A DNA stretch of 64,000 bases from Streptomyces spiralis (GTDB taxonomy: Bacteria > Actinomycetota > Actinomycetes > Streptomycetales > Streptomycetaceae). The position numbers and the translations under genes are program-made. Below are positions 48,081 to 55,240 of this stretch, one piece after another. Under the pieces are notes generated by a model. It saw only the letters and a list, made by a program, of their open reading frames with translations. It was not told the DNA's origin and did no database searches. The stretch's first letter is position 1, and each line of letters opens with the position of its first letter. The stretch spans positions 124,001 to 188,000 of the forward strand of contig NZ_BNBC01000006.1 of NCBI RefSeq assembly GCF_014654675.1, in the 5' to 3' direction.

Positions 48081-48440
48081 TCAGCCGACGTCCGCCGCGC
48101 AGTGCTCCAGCAGGCTCCGTACGTCCCGGTCCACCACCCGGTAGCGCACCACGCGCCCCTCCTTCTCCCCCTCCACCACCCCGGCCGCCCGCAGCAGCCG
48201 CAGCGCCTGGGAGACGGCCGGGTCGTTCATGCCGGTGGCGATCGCGAGGTCGGAGACGGCCAGCGGGCCGGTGCGGTGCAGGGCGAGCAGCAGCGCGAGC
48301 CGCTTGGGGTCGGCGAGCAGCGAGAAGCGGTCCGCCCAGGCGCGGACGTGCGCGGCGTCGCCGATCGCCGCGATGGCGTCACACACCCGGTGACCGTCGA
48401 TGGTGCGGCGGTCCGCGCGGTCGGCAGGGACGAGATGCAT
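48081..48440 (-). CDS. ArsR/SmtB-family metal-responsive regulator
   Basis: The 119-residue protein has the winged helix typical of ArsR-SmtB: RFSLLADPKRLALLLALHRTGPLAVSDLAIATGMNDPAVSQALRLLRAAGVVEGEKEGRVVRYRVVDRDVRSLLEHC. Possible metal ligands are His/Asp near the N-terminus (MHLVPADRADRR, HRVCD) and the C-terminal Glu-His-Cys. The start is ATG 48440, with GAGG upstream. It is divergent from a NixA-type transporter, and a perfect 16-bp palindrome lies between them. Nickel or cobalt sensing is therefore likely. Confidence 0.88.
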   Translation of the reverse strand: MHLVPADRADRRTIDGHRVCDAIAAIGDAAHVRAWADRFSLLADPKRLALLLALHRTGPLAVSDLAIATGMNDPAVSQALRLLRAAGVVEGEKEGRVVRYRVVDRDVRSLLEHCAADVG

Positions 48441-48475
48441 GCCGCCATCCTCGCAGCGGCACTCTGTGATCTTCC

Positions 48476-48491
48476 ATACCTGCGCAGGTAT
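48476..48491. promoter_or_regulatory. Perfect 16-bp operator between ArsR and transporter genes
   Basis: ATACCTGCGCAGGTAT is a perfect palindrome of the ArsR/SmtB type; a related TGCAG half-site follows directly (TGCAGCTATGCAGG). It lies between the divergent arsR-like gene and the riboswitch-controlled transporter, so the regulator probably represses both. Confidence 0.65.
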
Positions 48492-48532
48492 GCAGCTATG
48501 CAGGCAACCGCTTCCGCCTCTACGGTGGGCGG

Positions 48533-48696
48533 GCCGTGGTGTTCGGGAAGTCGATGCAAGGTCGACGCGGCCCTCGCCACTGTGATCGGGGAGTTCCAGG
48601 CCCACGTCCCGCACGGGACAGCCACTGGCCGTCGTAAGGCGGCCGGGAAGGCGGGCCGGGCACGCACCACCCGTAAGCCAGGAGACCGGCCACGGC
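48533..48696 (+). ncRNA. Cobalamin (B12) riboswitch
   Basis: The element shows the B12-riboswitch core: GTCGATGCAAGG, then CTCGCCACTGTG, GCCACTGG, CGGGAAGGC and AGCCAGGAGACCGGCC. GCCGTGG (48533-48539) and CCACGGC (48690-48696) close the P1 stem. It lies directly upstream of the NixA/HoxN transporter gene. When adenosylcobalamin is plentiful the downstream gene would be switched off, which indicates that the transporter supplies cobalt for B12 synthesis. Confidence 0.88.
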
Positions 48697-48739
48697 AGCT
48701 CACGAAGTGATCCACGAGGTGCTGGAGCGTGATGACCGG

Positions 48740-49846
48740 ATGACCCTGCCCAACCCTGCCCCGACGACGGCCAAGGCCACTTTCACCTGGCGTCGGGAGG
48801 ACACCCTCAAGACCGCTGGCCTGATGGCCGCCATCGCCGGACTGCACGTCGTCGCCTTCGGAATCCTGTTCCTGCTCGTCGTGCCGGGGCACTACGAGGT
48901 CGGTTCCAAGGCGTTCGGCATCGGACTCGGCGTCACCGCCTACACCCTGGGCGTACGGCACGCCTTCGACGCCGACCACATCGCCGCCATCGACAACACC
49001 ACCCGCAAGCTGATGGCCGACGGCAAGCGGCCCGTGTCGGTGGGCTTCTGGTTCGCGCTGGGTCACTCCAGCGTCGTGATCGTCCTCGCCGTGATGATCG
49101 CGGCCGGGACGCAGCTCGCCGACCGGGTCACCGACGAGGGTTCCACCACCCATCAGGTGCTCGGCTTCATGGGCACGACCATCGCCGGCGCCTTCCTCTA
49201 CCTCATCGCCGCCCTGAACCTCGTCGCCCTGGCCGGCATCCTGAAGGTCTTCCGGTCGATGCGGGCGGGGACCTACGACGAGACCGAGCTCGAACGGCAC
49301 CTGGACTCCCGGGGGTTCATGAACCGCTTCCTCGGCCGGCTCACGCGTTCCATCTCCCGGCCGGGTCAGATGTACCCGCTCGGCTTCCTCTTCGGCCTCG
49401 GCTTCGAGACCGCCACCGAGGTCACGCTGATGGTGATGGCCGGCTCGGGCGCGGCCGCCGGACTGCCCTGGTACGCGATCCTGTGCCTGCCCCTGCTCTT
49501 CACGGCGGGCATGTGCCTGTTCGACACCCTCGACGGCACGTTCATGAACTTCGCCTACCAGTGGGCCTTTTCGAACCCCGTCCGCAAGGTGTTCTACAAC
49601 CTCACCATCACCGGCCTGTCCATCGCCGTCGCCTTCTTCATCGGCACGATCGAACTCGTCGGCGTCCTGCACGACAAGCTCGACCTGAGTGACGACGTCA
49701 CCGGCTGGATCGCCGGCCTCGACCTGGACAGCGTGGGCTACGTCATCGTCGGCCTGTTCGTCGTGGTGTGGGCGGCGGCGCTGGCGTACTGGAAGGCGGC
49801 CCGAGTGGAGCAGCGCTGGGCGGTACGGGCGGCGGACACCGACTAG
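48740..49846 (+). CDS. HoxN/NixA-family cobalt/nickel transporter
   Basis: The 368-residue protein has the NiCoT signature RHAFDADHIAAIDNTTRKLM (the HX4DH metal-binding core) and GFWFALGHSSVVIVLAV, plus LGFLFGLGFETATEV and LDTLDGTFMNFAYQWAFSNPVRKVFYNLTITGLS. About eight membrane spans are visible. ATG 48740 is used; an in-frame GTG at 48707 is also possible. Because a cobalamin riboswitch and an ArsR operator precede it, cobalt is the more likely substrate. The stop overlaps the convergent nucleoside hydrolase by four bases. Confidence 0.92.
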   Translation: MTLPNPAPTTAKATFTWRREDTLKTAGLMAAIAGLHVVAFGILFLLVVPGHYEVGSKAFGIGLGVTAYTLGVRHAFDADHIAAIDNTTRKLMADGKRPVSVGFWFALGHSSVVIVLAVMIAAGTQLADRVTDEGSTTHQVLGFMGTTIAGAFLYLIAALNLVALAGILKVFRSMRAGTYDETELERHLDSRGFMNRFLGRLTRSISRPGQMYPLGFLFGLGFETATEVTLMVMAGSGAAAGLPWYAILCLPLLFTAGMCLFDTLDGTFMNFAYQWAFSNPVRKVFYNLTITGLSIAVAFFIGTIELVGVLHDKLDLSDDVTGWIAGLDLDSVGYVIVGLFVVVWAAALAYWKAARVEQRWAVRAADTD

Positions 49847-50844
49847 GTGTCCTGGGCACCGGAGGCCGTGGCGCCTTCCACCGTGGCCAGGTACAGCTTC
49901 ACGTACCGGTCGGGATCGATGTCCAACGCCACGTCCACCAGGGGCTGTTCACGGGCCTCGCCGTGGAGTTCCGCCTCGCCCGGGCGCGGCCGGCGGTCGA
50001 CGACCGTCTGGCCGCGCGCCGGGCCCGGCGCGAGGTTCACCTCCACCGGCAGCCGGTGCGTGGTCAGCCCCGCCGGGTCGGCGACCGAGCAGACGGCGCC
50101 CGCGTCGCCGAGCCCTCCGGAGGCGTCCTTCTCGGAGGTCACCGGGCCGCGGTGGGCGAGCAGCCGCCCCGCGAGGTTCGCACCCGGCTCGGCGCTCTCG
50201 CGCAGCCTGCGCACGTCGTCGGCCGGGACGATCACCCGCCGGAAGACGTCCAGCCCGTACATCGTGATCGGCACCCCGGCGGTGAGCAGGACCGCCGCCG
50301 CCTCCGGGTCGTGCCAGACGTTGAACTCGGCGACCGCCGTGGCGTTCCCGGTGGCCACCGCGCCACCCATGAACACGATCCGCTCGATGTTGCGCGTCAC
50401 CTCCGGGTGGGTGCGCAGCAGCAGCGCGATGTTCGTCAGCGGGGCCGTCGGGATCAGCGTGACCGGGCGGGGCGAGGCGAGGATCTCGCGGCGCAGCAGC
50501 GTCACCGCGTCCACGCCGACCGGGCGGCGGCGCGGCGCGGGCAGCCCGAGGTCGCCCATGCCGTCCCGGCCGTGCACGTGGTGCGCGGTGCGCAGGGGCT
50601 CGATCAGCGGGCGTTCGGCGCCCCGCGCCACGGGGATCTCCGGGGCGCCCGCCTGTTCCAGGACGGTCAGCGTGTTGCGCACCACCTGGTCCACGTCCGT
50701 GTTCCCGGCCACGCAGCCGACCGCGCGCAGCTCCAGGCCCGGGTGGCGCACGGCGAACAGCAGGGCCAGCGCGTCGTCGACACCGGTGTCGCAGTCGATG
50801 ATCACGGGCGTGGCAGGGGTGGCGGGGGTGGGCTGACCGGTCAC
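49843..50844 (-). CDS. Nucleoside hydrolase (IUNH family)
   Basis: The 333-residue protein carries the calcium-binding nucleoside-hydrolase motif VIIDCDTGVDDALALLFA (DxDxxxDD) and the second block PVTLIPTAPLTNIALLLRTHPEV. It also has IVFMGGAVATGNATAVAEFNVWHDPEAAAVLL and a C-terminal strand pair. These enzymes cleave the N-glycosidic bond of ribonucleosides for salvage. The specificity (inosine-uridine or pyrimidine) is not decided by the sequence. The N-terminus (MTGQPTPATPATPV) is a short flexible extension. Confidence 0.9.
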   Translation of the reverse strand: MTGQPTPATPATPVIIDCDTGVDDALALLFAVRHPGLELRAVGCVAGNTDVDQVVRNTLTVLEQAGAPEIPVARGAERPLIEPLRTAHHVHGRDGMGDLGLPAPRRRPVGVDAVTLLRREILASPRPVTLIPTAPLTNIALLLRTHPEVTRNIERIVFMGGAVATGNATAVAEFNVWHDPEAAAVLLTAGVPITMYGLDVFRRVIVPADDVRRLRESAEPGANLAGRLLAHRGPVTSEKDASGGLGDAGAVCSVADPAGLTTHRLPVEVNLAPGPARGQTVVDRRPRPGEAELHGEAREQPLVDVALDIDPDRYVKLYLATVEGATASGAQDT

Positions 50845-50895
50845 GGCGGGCTCCCTGGTGAACGTTCCGTCGGCGGACGTTCCGACACTGCGACC

Positions 50896-52134
50896 TTATG
50901 CGCCGGACGCCTCACCACCCTCACCCCACAGCCCGGTGCCCCGCGCCGCCACCTGCTCCGCGACCCGGTCCAGCAGCTCCCCGACGGGCACGGGCTCCGG
51001 CCGGCGGCCGTCCCGCAGCCGCGGCGCGGCCAGTCCGGCCGCGGCCTCCCGCTCCCCGATCACCGCCTGGTACGGCACGAGCCGCGCCGCCCGGATCCTG
51101 GCCCCCAGGCTGCCGTGCTCCGGGCCGGCGAGTTCGGCGCGCAGCCCGCGCGCCAGGGCCTGCCGTACGACGTCCTCGGCGCACGCCGCCTGTGCCCCGG
51201 CCACCGGCAGCACCACCAGCTGCACGGGCGCCAGCCACACCGGGAAGGCCCCGCCGTGCTGCTCGATCAGGTGCGCGACCGCGCGTTCCACGCTGCCGAT
51301 GACGCTGCGGTGCACCATCACCGGGCGGTGCTTGGCACCGTCGGCGCCGATGTAGTGCAGGTCGAACCGTTCGGGCTGGTGGAAGTCGATCTGCACGGTG
51401 GACAGGGTGGCCTCGCGGCCGGCGCCGTCCACGATCTGCACGTCGATCTTGGGGCCGTAGAACGCCGCCTCGCCCTCGGCCTCCTCGTAGTCGACACCGG
51501 CTCCGTCGAGCACCTCCCTCAGCAGCGCGGTGGCCCGCCGCCACAGCTCCGGGTCGGCCACGTACTTGCCGCCCTCGCCGGGCAGGGACAGCCGGTACCG
51601 GGCGGCCTCGATGCCGAGGTCGGCGTAGGCGCGGGCGATCAGGTCCAGGGCGGCGCGGGCCTCGTCGACGGCCTGGTCCAGGGTGCAGAAGACATGGGCG
51701 TCGTTGAGCTGGATGGCCCGCACCCGGGTCAGGCCGCCGAGGACGCCGGACAGCTCCGAGCGGTACATGCCGCCCAGCTCGGCGATCCGCAGCGGCAGTT
51801 CCCGGTAGCTGTGGGACCGCGAACGGTAGATGAGGGCGTGATGCGGGCACAGGCTGGGGCGCATGACGACCTGCTCGGCGCCCAGCTCCATCGGCGGGAA
51901 CATGTCGTCGCTGTAGTGCGCCCAGTGCCCGGAGATCTCGTACAGCTCGCGCTTGCCGAGGACGGGCGAGTACACGTGCCGGTAGCCGGCCTCGCGCTCG
52001 GCCTCGCGGATGTACTCCTCCAGGGTGTGGCGCACCACGGCGCCGTCGGGCAGCCAGTACGGCAGGCCCGCCCCGATCAGCGGGTCGGTGTCGAACAGGG
52101 CGAGCTCTCGGCCGAGGCGGCGATGGTCGTGCAT
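50896..52134 (-). CDS. Minimal threonyl-tRNA synthetase lacking TGS and editing domains
   Basis: The 412-residue protein contains the class II ThrRS catalytic and anticodon-binding domains: YRHVYSPVLGKRELYEISGHWAHYSDDMFPP, zinc ligands Cys in MRPSLCPHH, His in LNDAHVFC and His in VMVHRSVIGSVERAVAHL. The anticodon-binding domain starts near WLAPVQLVVLPVAGAQAACAEDVVRQA. A normal bacterial ThrRS has about 640 residues with N-terminal TGS and editing domains; both are missing. Without editing it may mischarge Ser on tRNA-Thr unless other factors correct it. ATG 52134 is the start (MHDHRRLGREL). Control by the upstream threonine attenuator fits a starvation-induced or antibiotic-resistant second ThrRS. 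Confidence 0.88.
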   Translation of the reverse strand: MHDHRRLGRELALFDTDPLIGAGLPYWLPDGAVVRHTLEEYIREAEREAGYRHVYSPVLGKRELYEISGHWAHYSDDMFPPMELGAEQVVMRPSLCPHHALIYRSRSHSYRELPLRIAELGGMYRSELSGVLGGLTRVRAIQLNDAHVFCTLDQAVDEARAALDLIARAYADLGIEAARYRLSLPGEGGKYVADPELWRRATALLREVLDGAGVDYEEAEGEAAFYGPKIDVQIVDGAGREATLSTVQIDFHQPERFDLHYIGADGAKHRPVMVHRSVIGSVERAVAHLIEQHGGAFPVWLAPVQLVVLPVAGAQAACAEDVVRQALARGLRAELAGPEHGSLGARIRAARLVPYQAVIGEREAAAGLAAPRLRDGRRPEPVPVGELLDRVAEQVAARGTGLWGEGGEASGA

Positions 52135-52207
52135 GACGGGCTCCTCAAGGGGTGCGAGTGGGGCGGGAGGAGCGAGGAGCCCTGGGGCGGAGAGCGGGAG
52201 AACGCCG

Positions 52208-52235
52208 AAGCCCCGGGGCACTCGCCCCGGGGCTT
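52208..52235 (-). terminator. Attenuator terminator of the ThrRS leader
   Basis: AAGCCCCGGGGC and GCCCCGGGGCTT form a perfect 12-bp stem with a four-base loop. It lies 74 bases upstream of the synthetase start and 18 bases after the leader-peptide stop, the position of a classical attenuator. Confidence 0.8.
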
Positions 52236-52253
52236 GTTCGATCAGCTCAGCTG

Positions 52254-52325
52254 TCAGCGCGCCGGGACACTCTCCGGCGTCGTCGTCACGAAGGACGGCA
52301 TCAGGGTCGGCACGGCACGCTGCAT
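52254..52325 (-). CDS. Threonine leader peptide (23 aa)
   Basis: Translation from ATG 52325 gives a 23-residue peptide beginning MQRAVPTLMPSFV, followed by three consecutive Thr codons (ACG ACG ACG, 52278-52286) and ending PESVPAR. A further Thr codon is at position 7. A hairpin CGCCGG...CCGGCG (52260-52279) starts inside the last Thr codon, and a perfect terminator follows. Ribosome stalling at the Thr codons would melt this hairpin and free CCCGG to pair with the terminator's 5' arm, allowing transcription of the ThrRS gene. No ribosome site precedes the ATG, but TAGCGT lies seven bases upstream, so the transcript is probably leaderless. Confidence 0.75.
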   Translation of the reverse strand: MQRAVPTLMPSFVTTTPESVPAR

Positions 52326-52332
52326 GGACGGG

Positions 52333-52338
52333 ACGCTA
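52333..52338 (-). promoter_or_regulatory. -10 element of the threonine leader transcript
   Basis: TAGCGT on the minus strand lies seven bases before the leader ATG, placing the transcription start at or next to the start codon. An inverted repeat CGCGAGG/CCTCGCG sits about 20 bases further upstream, near the expected -35 region. Confidence 0.5.
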
Positions 52339-52546
52339 GCAGGGCGCCGCTCGCCCACGCGAGGGATTTCCTCCTCGCGTTCGTCCTCGCGCGCGGTGCG
52401 GGCCGGGAACGCTCGACGGCGTCCGCCTCACCCGTACGGCCCGCACCCGCACGGCCCGGCGCGCTGGTGGGCGGGGCCGCCAGGTGGTGCCGTGGAGACG
52501 AACGCCCGCTCCGTGTCGCCGCCTGCCCCTCTGGAGGCATCCGCTC

Positions 52547-53380
52547 ATGCACCGTCTCCCGGCCGCCCGTCTCCTGCCCGCCTGCGTCCTGTTCACGGCC
52601 GCCCTGCTGACCGCGACCGCCTGCACGCCCGGGTCCGGCGACGCCTCCGCGTCCGCCGCCGCGGCCACCCGCCCGGACGGGTCCGCCTCGACGGGCACCT
52701 CCACCACGCTCACCGCCGCGCAGGCGCAGGCCGCGCTGCTCACCGAGGCCGACCTGGGCGCGCCCTGGGTACCGACGCAGGGCGCCGCGACCTGGCGGGA
52801 CGGGGTGCTCAAGGCCCGGACCACCGTCGCCGGCTGCCAGCGCCTCCTCGACGCCCTCTACAGCGACGAACCGCTCGGCGCCCCGACCGGCACGTACGCG
52901 GTGACCGGATTCGACGACGGCAACGACTCCGCCCAACTGCGCTACCAGGTCCTCTCGCAGCGCCCGGCGGACGTCGACCGCGCCCTGGCCTGGCTGCGGA
53001 CACTGCCGGAGACGTGCTCCCGCTTCACGGCGACGACCACCCGGTCCGGGGAGCAGGACGTGCGGGTCACCGCCCTCGACCTGCCGGACGTCGGCGACGC
53101 CCGCCAGGGCCTGCGGATCACCTTCACCTCACAGCAGAACACCAGTGACGACTCGTACGACTCCTACGACTACGACGAGTGGGACGAGGGAGACGGGCGG
53201 AACACGGAGCCCACCACCGCCCTCACCCTGGAGCTCGCCGCCGTACGCGTCGGCAGCGAGGCGATCGCCCTCACCGAGGGCGCCCCCGGCACCCTCCCGC
53301 CCAACGTCACCGCCCACGCCGTCCAGTCCGGCACCCAACGCCTGACCGACGTCCGCCGCTCGGCCCGCGTCCAGGCCTGA
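52547..53380 (+). CDS. Lipoprotein, function unknown
   Basis: The 277-residue protein starts at ATG 52547, nine bases after GGAGG. It has a lipoprotein signal (MHRLPAARLLPACVLFTAALLTATAC, lipobox LTATAC with Cys modified) followed by a Ser/Ala/Thr-rich linker. The folded domain contains LTEADLGAPWVPTQGAATWRDGVLKARTTVAGCQRLLDAL, an acidic loop (DDSYDSYDYDEWDEGDG) and two conserved cysteines that could be disulphide-bonded. It resembles the PknH-sensor-like or DUF-type external lipoproteins of streptomycetes, but no family was confirmed. It would be anchored to the outer face of the membrane. Confidence 0.8.
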   Translation: MHRLPAARLLPACVLFTAALLTATACTPGSGDASASAAAATRPDGSASTGTSTTLTAAQAQAALLTEADLGAPWVPTQGAATWRDGVLKARTTVAGCQRLLDALYSDEPLGAPTGTYAVTGFDDGNDSAQLRYQVLSQRPADVDRALAWLRTLPETCSRFTATTTRSGEQDVRVTALDLPDVGDARQGLRITFTSQQNTSDDSYDSYDYDEWDEGDGRNTEPTTALTLELAAVRVGSEAIALTEGAPGTLPPNVTAHAVQSGTQRLTDVRRSARVQA

Positions 53381-53422
53381 CCCGGCCCACGACGGAACGC
53401 ACGCCGGAAGCCGGCGCGGCTG

Positions 53423-54778
53423 TCACAGTGGTGGCTGGGCCGGGGCCGGGCCGAGTGTGGTCGTGCCGGGGGCGGTGCGGTGGCCCAGGCCGGTGCGGTA
53501 GGCGTCCAGGGCCGCCTCCACCCGGCCGGTGCGGCGCAGCAGATCGCCGAGGAGCCGGCACAGGTCGGCCAGGTCGCCCGCGGCACCGGCGCGTTCCAGC
53601 AGGCTCAGCGCGCGGACGTAGTGCTCCTCGGCCGCCTCCGTGTCGCGGCCGTCCTCGGCGATGATGCCGAGCAGGCGGTGGGCGGCGGCCGCGTGCACGG
53701 CGCCCCGCTCGGAGTGCAGGTCGCCGAGGACCTGCCGCAGCAGCTCGGCGGCCTCCCCGGACTTGCCGCGCCGGTGCAGCACGTCGGCCAGTTCGACCAC
53801 GACCTGGCTGGTGTAGAGGGCGGCGCGCCGGGCGGTCAGCATGTCCTGCGCGGCGCGCAACTCCTCCTCCGCCCGCTCCAGTTCGCCGTTCTGGGCACAG
53901 ACGTAGCCGCGCATCCAGTGGCAGTTGGCGAGTTCGGTGCGCAGCTGGAGGTGCCGGTAGAGCTCGGCCGCCTTGGCGAGCGAGGCGTCCGCCTCCGCGA
54001 TCCGCCCCTCGGCGAGCAGCGTGCGTGCCACCGACCGGTGCATCCGGGCCACCAGCGCGGGGTCGCCCGCCTGCGGGGCGAGGGCGAGGGCGAACTCGGC
54101 CGCCTGCGCGGCCCGCGCGTGCGCGCCCATGTCCATGTACGGGCCGATGACGCTGGCGTAGAGCAGCAGCAGGGCGTCGGGGTCGTGCAGCCCCCCGCGG
54201 TTGAGCTCGTCGAGGGTGGACTCCAGCAGGTACACGGCGTACCGCAGCTCGCCCGCCAGGTAGTGGGAGACCGCCCGGCCGCGCAGCGCCGGGACACGGG
54301 CGGGCAGCGGCGCCTGTGCCAGGGCCCGCTCGGACCGCTCGAAGTACTCCCGGCCGCCGGCCAGCTCGCCGGTCTCCAGGGCGCACTCGCCGAGCCCCAG
54401 CAGGGCCTCGGCCTGCACCTCGGTCAGCTCGTGCTCCTCGGCCTCGGCGAGCAGCCGCGCGTACTGCTCGGCCGCCTGCGCGGTGTCCCCGCCGGTCAGG
54501 GTGCGCTGCGCCTCGGTCAGCCGCAGCCGCAGATCGGTGGCGAGATGGGCGGGGCGTCCGGTGGCCAGCTCGTCGAAGGCGACGCCGAGCCGGTCGGCCA
54601 GATGCCGGAGCGCCTCGTCGGATGGGCGTACGCGGCCGGCCTCCAGCGTGGAGACATACGCCGGCGTGTAAGCGGGCTCGGCCAGCTGCCGCTGGGTCAA
54701 CCCGCGTTCGCGCCGCAGCCGCTGCACCCTGCGCCCGATGGTCTCCGGGTCGTCCCGCTTCGCCATGCGGTTAATCAT
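53423..54778 (-). CDS. XRE helix-turn-helix regulator with TPR repeats
   Basis: The protein (451 residues from ATG 54778, or 447 from 54766) has an N-terminal XRE-type helix-turn-helix (IGRRVQRLRRERGLTQRQLAEPAYTPAYVSTLEAGRVRPSDEALRHLADRLGV). The remainder is TPR-like helical repeats (LAEAEEHELTEVQAEALLGLGECALETGELAGGREYFERSERAL, LTARRAALYTSQVVVELADVLHRRGKSGEAAELLRQVL). This is the layout of RRNPP-class peptide-sensing regulators and of their actinobacterial relatives. A GTAAG..CTTAC dyad lies just upstream of the start. A small secreted peptide gene is divergent, so peptide signalling is possible; the peptide-binding specificity cannot be read. Confidence 0.85.
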   Translation of the reverse strand: MINRMAKRDDPETIGRRVQRLRRERGLTQRQLAEPAYTPAYVSTLEAGRVRPSDEALRHLADRLGVAFDELATGRPAHLATDLRLRLTEAQRTLTGGDTAQAAEQYARLLAEAEEHELTEVQAEALLGLGECALETGELAGGREYFERSERALAQAPLPARVPALRGRAVSHYLAGELRYAVYLLESTLDELNRGGLHDPDALLLLYASVIGPYMDMGAHARAAQAAEFALALAPQAGDPALVARMHRSVARTLLAEGRIAEADASLAKAAELYRHLQLRTELANCHWMRGYVCAQNGELERAEEELRAAQDMLTARRAALYTSQVVVELADVLHRRGKSGEAAELLRQVLGDLHSERGAVHAAAAHRLLGIIAEDGRDTEAAEEHYVRALSLLERAGAAGDLADLCRLLGDLLRRTGRVEAALDAYRTGLGHRTAPGTTTLGPAPAQPPL

Positions 54779-54782
54779 GCCA

Positions 54783-54796
54783 GTAAGCGCACTTAC
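54783..54796. promoter_or_regulatory. GTAAG-CGCA-CTTAC dyad upstream of the XRE-TPR gene
   Basis: A five-base inverted repeat around four bases lies four bases upstream of the ATG at 54778. It is well placed for autoregulation by the XRE protein. Confidence 0.45.
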
Positions 54797-54963
54797 AGGA
54801 AGGCCGTTCACTGACCTGCCGTCAGCACCGGACGTTTTGCCCACCACCGCCCAACTCGCCTTGGTGCCCTTCCGGTTGGACCCCCTCACCCCCTAGTTTG
54901 GATAACGCGTTAAACGCAATTAATCCGCCACTGTCGTTCACCGTCGCTGCGAGGTCGGTTGCC

Positions 54964-55131
54964 GTGCCCGGACACACTGTCGCGCGCCGAGGTCGAATCT
55001 CCGCACGCCACGTCAGAGGATTCGGCGCGGCCCTGATAGCCGTGGCCGCCCTGGTCGCCGCGGCGAACGCCGGGCCGGCCGGGACCGTAGACCCCCAGCC
55101 CGTCCAGCAGGTGACCGTCCAGGACCGTTAG
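54964..55131 (+). CDS. Small putative secreted peptide divergent from the XRE-TPR gene
   Basis: GTG 54964 follows GAGG by nine bases. The 55-residue product has a basic n-region (MPGHTVARRGRISARHVRGFG), a hydrophobic stretch (AALIAVAALVAAANAG) and a short Pro/Gln/Val-rich tail ending QQVTVQDR. This is a signal-peptide-like precursor shape seen for exported pheromone precursors. An in-frame TTG at 54898 lies in an unusual AT-rich stretch and is less likely. The divergent arrangement with a TPR regulator makes a secreted-peptide signal plausible, but not shown. Confidence 0.5.
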   Translation: MPGHTVARRGRISARHVRGFGAALIAVAALVAAANAGPAGTVDPQPVQQVTVQDR

Positions 55132-55240
55132 GCGGCGCGCGAGGGCGTGACGGGGAGTCCGACGGGACGGACCGTCCGTCTCTCCGCCCGTCAGGGCGTC
55201 CGGCGTCCGGACGTCCGCGCGGTTCGGCGCCGGTTCCGCC

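Noticed and set aside
54898..54963. TTG start at 54898 for the small divergent peptide gene
   Set aside because: The region has no ribosome site and resembles an AT-rich promoter. GTG 54964 has GAGG at a good distance and gives a better signal-like N-terminus.
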